NCBI GenBank assembly: GCA_964572885.1
Contig: CAZNFC010000001.1
Location: 1-63,054, forward strand
Length of the DNA: 63,054 nt
Direction: 5' to 3'
From: UBA10107 sp964572885
Lineage (GTDB): Archaea > Nanobdellota > Nanobdellia > Woesearchaeales > UBA10107
Under the pieces are notes generated by a model. It was not told the DNA's origin. It saw only the letters and a program-made list of their open reading frames with translations, and did not search any database. This document shows positions 16,712 to 24,616 of this stretch, piece after piece (within the stretch, counting starts at the first letter, position 1; each line of letters starts with the position of its first letter). Both the position numbers and the translations under genes were made by a program.

Positions 16712-16903
16712 TTATTTCTTAGCAACAACTGTCAATTTCCTGCTTAAACCGTGATTAAGCCTTACAACGTCAAAACTTTTTATTCCTTCTTTCTGAGCCC
16801 AAGCCTTTGCCTGCGCTTCAGTCTTGAAAGTCTTGGCTCTGTCTTTCCTGTGCCTTCCTCTATGGAATCTTATTTCCCTTTTATGTTCTTTTCTTGTACC
16901 CAT
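16712..16903 (-). CDS. Small basic protein, 63 aa
   Basis: A longer ORF reaches back to 17005 on this strand, but the ATG at 16903 is preferred: it starts MGTRKEHKREIRFHRGRHRK, and a TATA box at 16926-16934 lies about 25 nt upstream, fitting a leaderless transcript. The 63 residues are Lys/Arg-rich with an AQAKAWAQKEGIKSF helix and VVRLNHGLSRKLTVVAKK end. By look, a nucleic-acid- or ribosome-associated small protein; family not known to me. Confidence 0.6.
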   Translation of the reverse strand: MGTRKEHKREIRFHRGRHRKDRAKTFKTEAQAKAWAQKEGIKSFDVVRLNHGLSRKLTVVAKK

Positions 16904-16925
16904 AAAAACAATGACCAATAGGTGG

Positions 16926-16934
16926 TTTATAAAG
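16926..16934. promoter_or_regulatory. Bidirectional TATA box
   Basis: The palindromic core tttataaa lies between two start codons pointing away from each other: 16903 (minus) and 16976 (plus). It is about 25 nt from the minus-strand ATG and 42 nt from the plus-strand ATG. In archaea TATA is 25-30 nt before the transcription start, so one box could serve both directions, giving a leaderless minus mRNA and a plus mRNA with a short leader. Confidence 0.45.
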
Positions 16935-16975
16935 ATTGTTATAAGCTTATAAGAAAGCATAAAGTCAATGCCAGC

Positions 16976-17428
16976 ATGCCTCTTGACAAAAGAAAGGTAA
17001 ATCAACTTCAGAGCATAGTTCGTGATTCCGGCATCACAGGGATTGAATCAAGACTTGATTCAGATGTCCTTGAGATATTAGTCCGGGCAGGATACAAGGA
17101 AGGCACTACTGCGACTACACATTCTTATCAAATACGCATGATGTGCAATCAGGATTCAATCCCTGAAAATGTTGAATTTGCACTGAGAGTATTCCGATAC
17201 TGCAGGAGCCATCCGGAAAGACACAGATATGGTATGTCTAATAAAATAACTAAGATAGCTCTCTATAAGAAATGCGGCATAATAGAACATGCAAAAGAGA
17301 AAAAGGAGCTTCCTGATATGAGATGGCTGACAGGGCCAAGCATGCACACATTGCAGGCAGAGGTCCTTGAAGAATTTTACGGAATAAAAGTCAAGAAAGT
17401 CTCGCTTGTGCCATTCAAAGCCATCTAA
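16976..17428 (+). CDS. Hypothetical protein, 150 aa
   Basis: The frame also allows a GTG start at 16922, but that would lie inside the TATA box (16926-16934), so the ATG at 16976 (MPLDKRKVNQLQS) is chosen. Soluble protein with NQLQSIVRDSGITGIESRLD, IPENVEFALRVFRYCRSHPE and a C-terminal VKKVSLVPFKAI. No recognised domain. Several Cys and His residues are spread out without a clear metal-binding pattern. Convergent with the phosphoesterase gene. Confidence 0.55.
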   Translation: MPLDKRKVNQLQSIVRDSGITGIESRLDSDVLEILVRAGYKEGTTATTHSYQIRMMCNQDSIPENVEFALRVFRYCRSHPERHRYGMSNKITKIALYKKCGIIEHAKEKKELPDMRWLTGPSMHTLQAEVLEEFYGIKVKKVSLVPFKAI

Positions 17429-17434
17429 AAAGTA

Positions 17435-18142
17435 TCAATGCATCAATCTTTTAAGTTTTCCGAAAAAATAAACTTCCCTGTCTTCAACTGCGAAAACTTC
17501 AATATCTTTAGATGATTTCATGACAGGACTTAAGAAACCTCCCTGCAGGACATCAGTACCTTCTACAAACAGATTCATCGAAGGAAGGACAATCAGATTC
17601 CTTCCTTTATAATTTCCTTTAAGGAAGCACTTGTACTTCTCGGATTTTGTTTTCTCCCTTAATGTGACAGCAGGATGCTCATGTCCCATGAACATCGTCT
17701 TGATATTTTTATCCAATTTAGGAACATAATCTCCATGGATAAATAGCATATCTCCTATCTTGAATTCTTTTACAACTTCCAGATCTCTTTTCTTCGCAAT
17801 CGGGCCTAAAAATGGATCGTGATTTCCTTTCAACAATATTATTTTCTTTGAATATTTAGAAAGATAATCAAAGAATCTGAGAAGCTCTCTCCATTCCTGG
17901 GTAGAAATGCCTCCGAATTCCTGCTTTACATCTCCTGTGATTATTATTATTTCAGGCTTTACTTTTGAGAATATGTAATCAAATCTTTTGATCAATTCCC
18001 TGAAATGGAACTTCGGGACTAAGACTCCTTTTCTGCTGTATTCCTCTTCAAGCCCTAAATGCACGTCAGATATCACAAGAATCTTTTTCTTTTTAATGAA
18101 AAGTGATAAATCGACTATTTCGATCCCTTTAAGTATTTCCAT
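17435..18142 (-). CDS. SbcD/Mre11-related metallophosphoesterase
   Basis: 235 residues. Metal-binding motifs in order: ISDVHLG near residue 20 (Asp and His), ITGDVKQEFGG near 69 (Asp), LLKGNHDPFLG near 104 (Asn, His) and FMGHEHPAVT near 150 (His-x-His). This is the archaeal 'SbcD-related' phosphoesterase group that often lies beside the Lhr helicase, also found here a few genes away. Likely acts on nucleic acid or nucleotides. Last gene in a pair with the DUF4145-like gene, 4 nt apart. Confidence 0.85.
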   Translation of the reverse strand: MEILKGIEIVDLSLFIKKKKILVISDVHLGLEEEYSRKGVLVPKFHFRELIKRFDYIFSKVKPEIIIITGDVKQEFGGISTQEWRELLRFFDYLSKYSKKIILLKGNHDPFLGPIAKKRDLEVVKEFKIGDMLFIHGDYVPKLDKNIKTMFMGHEHPAVTLREKTKSEKYKCFLKGNYKGRNLIVLPSMNLFVEGTDVLQGGFLSPVMKSSKDIEVFAVEDREVYFFGKLKRLMH

Positions 18143-18146
18143 TTTT

Positions 18147-18836
18147 TCAGAATAATTTCTTCAATATATCGATAGTGAACAGTACTGTCGCCTGAGCCTG
18201 TTCTTTTGAAGGCTGGAAAGGAGCGCTTTTCTTATGTACTGAAAATATTCTCACGTTGTTGATCAAATGGATCTGTTGAGCTACAGCCGGATCTATTTCT
18301 ATGCTTGATTCTTTAAGTTTAGAGAGTATATTTCCCAATCCTATACCTGGACTTGTCTCCAATAAATCTTTTCCTGTGACATCATAATATTTCCTGTGCA
18401 ATGCAGTCTCCATTATCCTTCCGCATAAGATCATTGTCGACCTGTATGCTTCTGCATTGAAGCATCTTTCCGCTTCAGCAAGGTCAAATAAAATATCATC
18501 TCTTATCTCATGAGGAAGATTCAAGTTTGTCTTTGCCACCGGACGGTTTTGCTTCGGAAGATTTAATTCAACGACCAACCCAAGCATTCCTTTCGGATCT
18601 CCCCTCATCATCAGGTTGTCAAGTTCTGCCGCTTTTTTCTTTGTATCTTCATCCAGATCTTTTGCCAGAATCTTGATCTTATCGACATTCTGCCTGACTA
18701 AACTCCTGTAATATTCTGCTCTCTGTTCCTTGTAATCGGGAACTCCTCTCTTGGCGCTTAAAGTGGATAAAGAAACGTTGTGATTCAACACACCAATCAA
18801 TGCTAATTTCAAGTCCTCTACCGGATCAAATCCCAT
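18147..18836 (-). CDS. DUF4145/HEPN-like protein, 229 aa
   Basis: All-helical. The region STMILCGRIMETALHRKYYD, followed after about 40 residues by INNVRIFSVHKKSAPFQ, follows the DUF4145-like pattern: RxMExxL helix and a His in the last helix. The same arrangement occurs in the protein at 7133-7810. No clear HEPN RNase motif. It is upstream of the phosphoesterase in the same operon (4 nt), suggesting a nucleic-acid-related role; this is inference. Confidence 0.55.
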   Translation of the reverse strand: MGFDPVEDLKLALIGVLNHNVSLSTLSAKRGVPDYKEQRAEYYRSLVRQNVDKIKILAKDLDEDTKKKAAELDNLMMRGDPKGMLGLVVELNLPKQNRPVAKTNLNLPHEIRDDILFDLAEAERCFNAEAYRSTMILCGRIMETALHRKYYDVTGKDLLETSPGIGLGNILSKLKESSIEIDPAVAQQIHLINNVRIFSVHKKSAPFQPSKEQAQATVLFTIDILKKLF

Positions 18837-18912
18837 AGCATAATATCATACAAGTATGTATTTAAAGGTTGTGGCAACAAAATATTTAAACAGAGAGGTC
18901 GGAATTTAGTGT

Positions 18913-19545
18913 ATGAAAAAGATATTAATCATACTTTTACTGCTTCTTCCTGTCGTTTATGCTCAGGATTTCCCTTTAGAAGCAAGAAAAGCAAGTCTTG
19001 ACCTGCAGGCGAGCAGGTTTCTTCTTAAGATGAATGCTGCAATTGATTACGGAAACAGCAGAATGGTCGATACGACAGGATTGAATTCATTAAGAGATAT
19101 GTTCCAAGAAAGGATGTCTGAGATGGCGACAGTTATTTCAGCAGAGGATCTCATGACAAGGGAGACTCAGATGAGGAATCTCTCTGATGAATTCAGAAAA
19201 ACAGTCAGGAAAGTTTTTGAGAAGCCTGCAGAATTAAAAGCAATAAAGATAGATGAATCAGCTCTTGGGGAAAAAAGGATAAGATGGGAAGAGGAGAGCA
19301 AGAAAGTATTACTGGCAGCTTATAGCTCAAAGATCGGTGAATTGAATTCGGAAGGGAATAATACTGACATAAAATTATTATCAAATTTTAAGAAAGAAAG
19401 CGCAAAAGTTGAAAATCTGACGCCATCTTCAAATTCAACTGACACAAAAGAAACTCTTGCAAGATATTACACATCATCTAAGAGTGTTGCAAGTACGATA
19501 ATTAATTTCTTTTCAGAGAAGATACAGGAGCTGAATAAAGAATGA
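18913..19545 (+). CDS. Secreted helical protein, 210 aa
   Basis: Signal peptide MKKILIILLLLLPVVYAQ, then a mostly helical secreted domain rich in Lys, Glu and Ser (LDLQASRFLLKMNAAIDYG, LMTRETQMRNLSDEFRKT). No membrane helix after the signal, so probably exported and free or loosely bound. Its end overlaps the next gene by 4 nt (ATGA). Family not recognised. First gene of a three-gene operon (secreted protein, lipoprotein, ASCH). Confidence 0.6.
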   Translation: MKKILIILLLLLPVVYAQDFPLEARKASLDLQASRFLLKMNAAIDYGNSRMVDTTGLNSLRDMFQERMSEMATVISAEDLMTRETQMRNLSDEFRKTVRKVFEKPAELKAIKIDESALGEKRIRWEEESKKVLLAAYSSKIGELNSEGNNTDIKLLSNFKKESAKVENLTPSSNSTDTKETLARYYTSSKSVASTIINFFSEKIQELNKE

Positions 19546-19730
19546 AAAGAATGATTGTTTTTGTCTTATTGTTTATTTTCCTCATAGGATGCACAAAGGT
19601 CGATCTTGCAGCAAAAGAAGCTCCGGTCGTCAAAGAAAAGGCTGTAAATGAAACAGCGAAAACTCCTGAGCAAGTAAAGCAGGATACTCTTCAGAAAATT
19701 GAAGTCCAGGATTTCGGAGAAGTTGCATGA
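19542..19730 (+). CDS. Small lipoprotein, 62 aa
   Basis: The N-terminus MKRMIVFVLLFIFLIGC has the lipobox (LIGC) at residue 17, so the mature protein would be about 46 residues with a lipid on Cys. The mature part (TKVDLAAKEAPVVKEKAVNE) is Ala/Lys/Glu rich, probably an extended coiled helix. It overlaps the preceding gene by 4 nt and the following gene by 4 nt. Function unknown. Confidence 0.6.
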   Translation: MKRMIVFVLLFIFLIGCTKVDLAAKEAPVVKEKAVNETAKTPEQVKQDTLQKIEVQDFGEVA

Positions 19731-19987
19731 AAATAGAGAAAAAGGTCTGGCCTGAATTCTTTCAGAGCATAGTGGACGGAGATAAGACATATGAAGTAAG
19801 ACTCGCAAATTTTAGATGCAAAAAGGGTGATGTATTAGTGCTTAAAGAATGGGATCCGAAGACTAAAAAATTCACCGGAAGAGCTATGGAGAAGAAGGTA
19901 ACTTATGTCTTAAAAACAAAAAATATAAAGTTTTGGCCTGAAAAAGAAGTTAAAAAATACGGATTACAGATAATTTCTATTAAATGA
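19727..19987 (+). CDS. ASCH/DUF3850 domain protein, 86 aa
   Basis: The sequence KKVWPEFFQSIVDGDKTYEV, GDVLVLKEWDPKTKKFTGR and KVTYVLKTKNIKF follows the DUF3850/ASCH domain (PUA-like fold), which binds RNA or acts on small nucleobases. Length 86 residues matches a single domain. Its start overlaps the lipoprotein stop by 4 nt. The Lys-rich N-terminus is normal for the family. Function in this organism unknown. Confidence 0.7.
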   Translation: MKIEKKVWPEFFQSIVDGDKTYEVRLANFRCKKGDVLVLKEWDPKTKKFTGRAMEKKVTYVLKTKNIKFWPEKEVKKYGLQIISIK

Positions 19988-22900
19988 TTAAATCTCTTTT
20001 TCTGCCTTGATCAGGAATTTAATAAGTTCATCAGGCCATGTCTTAGGTATTGAGCCTGACAATAATTCCTTGAGCCATTTCTTAAAGCTCTGATTGAATG
20101 GCTTTCTTTCTCCTTCTATCAATCTTCTAATCTCATATACGATATCAGAAGGCAGCTTAATCCTTCTCGAAACCTGAGTCAACTGCTCATTCAACAGATC
20201 CTCATCTTCTGAAAATTTCTTGCTCGGCTTTATCTCTAATCTTGTAAAGACAAAGTTCCTTAGATGAGCAGGCCATTCTTTCTCGATGTCTTTCTGGTAT
20301 TTCTTTACTGCAGAGATGAAATCTTCTCTTGGCTCGTATTCTTCATCATCTACCATATGGAATATCTCGTCTTTTGCATATCCAGGAACATGAGCTAACT
20401 GTCTTGCTGCGAATTTAAGTTTTCCTTCCTTGCTTTCCATCTCTTTTTTTCTTTTTTCCTCTACAGACTGCCAGAACTCAGCATAATCTATCTTCTCTAT
20501 CTTTTTTTGAGGTTTTATCCCTCTCTTCATCTCTATAGAATCTATGACCTGCTGATGCATCCTTTTCAGGAATTCCATCCTGTCTTCAATCCTTAAGACA
20601 TCCAGATATCCTTGCAAAACTAACATGAATGAGAAAGGAGAAGGAACATTCGATATTATCTCTCTTATCTTCACTTTTCCTTCATTTATATCCTTCAGGA
20701 CTAATTTTGCATTCTCGATATCCATCAGGTCTTCCAAGACTTCTCTTCTCGCTTCTTTCAATATCGGAAAATCCTCAGAAATTCTTTTTACTGCCTGCAA
20801 TAAAATCATGGAGCTTACCTGCTGTCTTCCTACTCTTTTTTCATGGCCTTTGTAATTCTGCAGTATCATAAATGATCTCGCTGCGCAGTGCCTGAACCTT
20901 CTTCTCAATATCTCTGTCTTATCTAAAGCTAATTTCATCAATTCCTCTATTCTATTCGCTTTTAACAGTTCGAAAGCTTTTACTGCCTGGACAGGATGAG
21001 GGGAAGCGATGTAGAATCCGTTGTCTGAAATTCCTATTTCAACGTCTCTGTGCTGTATCTTTGAGATTGCATAAGCTACTGCCCTTGCCAAACAGTCATT
21101 TACTCTTCTTCCATACAGAGTATGGAAAACAGCGTATTTCTTCTCTCCTTCATCATAATGTTCTATAAGTAATTTTGTACTTGTTGGAATCTCTGCATAT
21201 TCATACTGCTCTTTGAAATATTCATAAATGGCGTTTGCTGCATTGTCATCAACATATAAGAATTCGTTAAGGAATTTTATGATTTCATCTTTTGATTTTT
21301 TATGTGTGAATTTTTCTTCCATCAGTTTCCTGAATCTTCCTATCTCATTAGCTAAATCGAAACTTAACGGCAAACTTTCAGAATACCATGAAGGAACTGT
21401 AGGTCTTCTTCCTGTAGCTGCCTGTACTCTTGCGACCATTCCAGATGCGTTTCTGAATTCATATGTATTTCCGCCTAAAACGAATATATCTCCCTGCCTT
21501 AACTTTTCCAGGAATCCTTCGTCTATGGTTCCTACAGCGATATCTCCTACTTTGACTATGACTCCTGATTCAGATGGGATTGTCCCTATGTTTGTCATGT
21601 AGATGACTCTTGCCATCTTTCCCCTTTTTCCTATCATCTTTGTAATTGGATCAATCCATATCTTAGCGTATATGTTCCTATCTTCCAATTCAGAATATTC
21701 TCCAGCAAGATATGATATTATCTGGTCGTAATCTTCTCTTTTGAGATTTTTATAACAATAGCTTCCTTTCACTAATTTGAATAGATCATCTATGTGTATC
21801 TGTTCTTCTAAACAGATGCCGAATAACTGCTGCGCTAAGACGTCTAAACAATTCTCAGGAATGTGAATCCTGTCTATCTTCTTTTCCACTGCTGATTTTA
21901 AAAGAACCGAACATTCAACTAAGTCATCTCTGTCTAATACTATTATTCTTCCCTTTGTGGTGTCATGAAGCTTATGCCCTGATCTTCCTATCCTTTGCAA
22001 TGCTCTTGCTACTGATTTTGGAGAACCCAATAGAATTACTAAATCGACGTAACCGATATCAATTCCTAACTCTAAAGAGGTTGAACATACAACACATTTC
22101 AATTCTCCTTTCCTTAATCTTGATTCCAATTCTGTTCTGTGAGTTTTAGACAATGAACCGTGATGAGCTCCAATGTTTTCTGAGTAGTTTTTAGGAAATC
22201 TCTCTTTCAGGTGATGGACAACTCTCTCCGTGCCTGATCTTGTATTTGTGAAGATTAAAGTTGTTTTGTGTTCTTGTATTAATTTGTCAATTAGATTGTA
22301 AGTTTCATTGCTTACTGTGTTATAATCTGTGTTGATTAAGTTGGCTACAGGGCTTATTACTTTCAGATCTAATTTCTTTAAGCTTGGAATATCGACTATT
22401 TCGCAGTCTCTATCGTTTCCGACTAAGAATTGAGCCACATTGTCCAATGGAGCAACTGTTGCAGACAAACCAACTCTTGCCATTGCTGGGGAAAGTCTTT
22501 GCAATCTTTCAACACTCAAACTTAGATGGACTCCCCTCTTGTTCTCTGCCAATGCGTGGATTTCGTCTGCTATGAACCAGTCTGTATTTTTTAAGTGGTC
22601 TTTGAATTTAATTGATGAAAGCATCAATGCTAAAGATTCTGGAGTGGTTACTAAGATATGGGGAGGATTTGCCAGCATTTTTGCTTTTTCTGTTGCTGTC
22701 GTATCTCCTGTCCTTACTCCGACTCTTATTCCGAATTTTTTATCTGCTTGTTTTTCCATTTCTTCTAATGGTTCAATGAGATTGATTTTTATGTCAGAAT
22801 TGAGCGCTTTCAAAGGAGATACATAGACGGCATATACTTTGTTTTCTAATATTCCTTTTTCAGAGCAGTCTATCAAATGGTTTAGAATTGATAAAAATGC

Positions 22901-23089
22901 AGTCAGAGTTTTACCGGAGCCTGTATTTGCTGATACTAATATATTCTTTCTTGAGTTTATATCAATGACTGCATTTCTTTGCGGCTCTGAGAACGTATTG
23001 AATTTATTTTTGAACCAATCCTTTACGATAGGGTTCAAAATAGAGAAAATAGATTCATCTGTATCCGGCTTTTGCTTATATGATATCAT
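19988..23089 (-). CDS. lhr: Lhr-type DEAD/H-box ATP-dependent helicase
   Basis: 1033 residues. Motifs in order: Walker A SANTGSGKTLTAF near residue 53; DEIHALAENKRG (DEIH box) near 175; SATVAP motif III; TNTRSGTERVVHHL; motif VI QRIGRSGHKLH. The remainder is the long helical Lhr-core C-terminal region (domain with winged helix and beta-sheet bundle). Such proteins unwind DNA:DNA and DNA:RNA and act in archaeal repair and recombination. It overlaps nothing and is separated by 40 nt from the DGR RT. A phosphoesterase often linked to it lies at 17435. Confidence 0.88.
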   Translation of the reverse strand: MISYKQKPDTDESIFSILNPIVKDWFKNKFNTFSEPQRNAVIDINSRKNILVSANTGSGKTLTAFLSILNHLIDCSEKGILENKVYAVYVSPLKALNSDIKINLIEPLEEMEKQADKKFGIRVGVRTGDTTATEKAKMLANPPHILVTTPESLALMLSSIKFKDHLKNTDWFIADEIHALAENKRGVHLSLSVERLQRLSPAMARVGLSATVAPLDNVAQFLVGNDRDCEIVDIPSLKKLDLKVISPVANLINTDYNTVSNETYNLIDKLIQEHKTTLIFTNTRSGTERVVHHLKERFPKNYSENIGAHHGSLSKTHRTELESRLRKGELKCVVCSTSLELGIDIGYVDLVILLGSPKSVARALQRIGRSGHKLHDTTKGRIIVLDRDDLVECSVLLKSAVEKKIDRIHIPENCLDVLAQQLFGICLEEQIHIDDLFKLVKGSYCYKNLKREDYDQIISYLAGEYSELEDRNIYAKIWIDPITKMIGKRGKMARVIYMTNIGTIPSESGVIVKVGDIAVGTIDEGFLEKLRQGDIFVLGGNTYEFRNASGMVARVQAATGRRPTVPSWYSESLPLSFDLANEIGRFRKLMEEKFTHKKSKDEIIKFLNEFLYVDDNAANAIYEYFKEQYEYAEIPTSTKLLIEHYDEGEKKYAVFHTLYGRRVNDCLARAVAYAISKIQHRDVEIGISDNGFYIASPHPVQAVKAFELLKANRIEELMKLALDKTEILRRRFRHCAARSFMILQNYKGHEKRVGRQQVSSMILLQAVKRISEDFPILKEARREVLEDLMDIENAKLVLKDINEGKVKIREIISNVPSPFSFMLVLQGYLDVLRIEDRMEFLKRMHQQVIDSIEMKRGIKPQKKIEKIDYAEFWQSVEEKRKKEMESKEGKLKFAARQLAHVPGYAKDEIFHMVDDEEYEPREDFISAVKKYQKDIEKEWPAHLRNFVFTRLEIKPSKKFSEDEDLLNEQLTQVSRRIKLPSDIVYEIRRLIEGERKPFNQSFKKWLKELLSGSIPKTWPDELIKFLIKAEKEI

Positions 23090-23129
23090 TCAAATACGTT
23101 AATGATACTTTATGAACACGATAGGTGGT

Positions 23130-24280
23130 TTATATGTGTTTCGCATCTATATCTGTGAAATTTTTGATATACCTGTCGAGCTCGATATCTGAAATCTCGC
23201 TTGGAAATGATAGTTCTATTTCTTTGCCTAATCGTTTCCTTAGCTTGTAAGTATTGGCTTGCTTTGCGTATGCCATCCAGCCTTGAAGTCGCTCGTATAT
23301 CTCATCATAATCAATTACTTTGGAATCGTAATCTTGCTTGAACTGTTTTATCCTTCTCTTTGTTTTTCTCAGATTTGTCCTTCTTAGAAGTTTGTGGTAA
23401 TAAAACGATCTAAAGCCCAAGAAATTTATTCCTCGCTCTAATTTGATTATTTTCGATTTATTTGGATGCAGTTCTATAAGAAGATTTTTCCTAATAAACT
23501 CGTTGATTTTATCTTTGTAGTATTCAAGCATATTCTTATCGTTATGCAAAATCACGAAGTCATCGACATATCTTATGTAATATTTTACTTTTAATTCGTG
23601 TTTTACAAAATAGTCTAATTCATTTAGATAGACATTGGCGAAGAATTGGCTCGTTAAGTTGCCAAGGGGCATCCCCCTCTGGGAAGAGCGTGTAGAGAGA
23701 GAGAGAGAGAGCAGTTTGAAAGTATTTTTTTGATTAGCCAAATGATTCTATTGTCCTTAATCTTATTCTTAATTATACTGATAAGAACACCATGGTCAAC
23801 TTCTTCAAAATAGTGCTTTATATCTGCCTTCAATACATAGGTTTCTTTTGTATTATTTCTGCTTGCTTTCCTTTTGAAGTAATCAAATCTATTTAACGCG
23901 TTTAAAGTTCCTTTGCCTATCTGATTGGCAAATGAATCGTAGATGAAGCTTTTGCGAAAAATAGGTTCAATGATGTTACATAGAGCATGGTGAACAACTC
24001 TATCTCTGAAATCAGACTTGCTTATCTTCCTTGTCTTTGGATCCCTTACTATGAAATTAACTAATGGTTTTGGTATATAAGAATGTAGCAACAATTCGGT
24101 TCTTAGTTGTTCAAGATTTTCTTTGAGATTATTTTCAAATTCAATAACATATGGTTTCAATGTTTTTCTTCTTCTTGCTTTCTTGAAAGCGAGCTCTAAA
24201 TTCTCGTAAGAACAAAGATTTTCAAATAAATTTCCGTGTCGCTTCATTGATAAGTATAAAGTCTTAGTATTCAAAGCCAT
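23130..24280 (-). CDS. DGR reverse transcriptase, frame broken at a (CT)9 repeat
   Basis: Two overlapping frames together make one reverse transcriptase. First part from ATG 24280 (MALNTKTLYLS): KPYVIEFENNL, RDRVVHHALCNIIEPIF, GKGTLNALNRFDYFKRKA, LKADIKHYFEEVDH. It runs to 23712 and reads into the CT repeat, then a stop. Second part: RGMPLGNLTSQFFANVYLNE, then IRYVDDFVILHND with the catalytic YVDD, then GINFLGF. PLGNLTSQ and YVDD fit the DGR RT clade. Removing one CT unit gives one 382-residue frame, so this copy is off or needs frameshifting. Sits beside TR and the VR gene, in the same direction. No Avd gene seen. An alternative start is at 24247. Confidence 0.9.
23694..23711. repeat. (AG)9 / coding-strand (CT)9 microsatellite
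   Basis: Nine perfect AG units on the plus strand, 18 bases, within the RT gene. The 5' part of RT reads through them in one frame (codons ...AAC TGC TCT CTC) and the 3' part is in the -1 frame relative to it. Reading eight units gives one continuous RT frame across the seam. This is the classical structure of a phase-variable gene. Tracts of this length mutate by strand slippage. Confidence 0.85.
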
Positions 24281-24283
24281 TTC

Positions 24284-24366
24284 ACGAGAGTGGCCATTGT
24301 TGTTGTCGAAGTTGTTGTTGCCATTGACATGGAACCTACCGTTGTTGTGGTTGAACCTGACAGCCC
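24284..24366 (-). repeat. DGR template repeat (TR)
   Basis: 83 bases. On the coding strand it runs from GGGCTGTCAGGTTC to CACTCTCGT and contains 26 adenines, mostly in AAC/AAT codons, the usual TR composition. It matches VR (24665-24750) at all 57 non-adenine positions; 11 of 26 adenines differ. It ends 4 nt before the RT ATG at 24280, and its reading frame is open through the whole repeat and into RT, which means the longer ORF from 24370 is TR plus RT rather than a true protein. Confidence 0.93.
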
Positions 24367-24472
24367 ACACCCTTATAGCCAGTTTATTGTATAATCACTG
24401 CCACTTCACAGTTTCGTTTCCTACTCAGTGTTGTAGCTGCATTTTATAACCAACAATGTGTCATAATACGCA

Positions 24473-24520
24473 ATTTCGGCAGAGCCGAAATGCGCCCATT
24501 TGGACTTTGTCCAAATTGGG
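24473..24520. ncRNA. Structured spacer between the target gene and TR
   Basis: Two hairpins in the 250-nt non-coding gap (24367-24616) of the DGR. First: ATTTCGGC (24473-24480) with GCCGAAAT (24484-24491), loop AGA. Second: CCCA-TTTGGAC (24495-24505) with GTCCAAA-T-TGGG (24509-24520), one bulged T, loop TTT. They probably belong to the RNA that carries TR, or act as a terminator of the target gene. The remainder of the gap shows no other gene. Confidence 0.5.
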
Positions 24521-24616
24521 AACTGACGTGTGGCCTCGAATTTTCACCAATGAATTGTTTCATCAGCTCAAACCAAGACAAATAAGAAAATGTTAGAATC
24601 TATTTAAAAATACTGC

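Noticed and set aside
23130..24280. RT as a group II intron or retron reverse transcriptase
   Set aside because: No intron domain or maturase part is visible; the PLGNLTSQ motif and the adjacent TR/VR with adenine-only changes point to a DGR.
23654..24370. Reading frame from GTG 24370 as the RT start
   Set aside because: The first 30 codons are the template repeat, whose purpose is RNA, and the ATG at 24280 follows it. The extra residues look like target-gene remnants.
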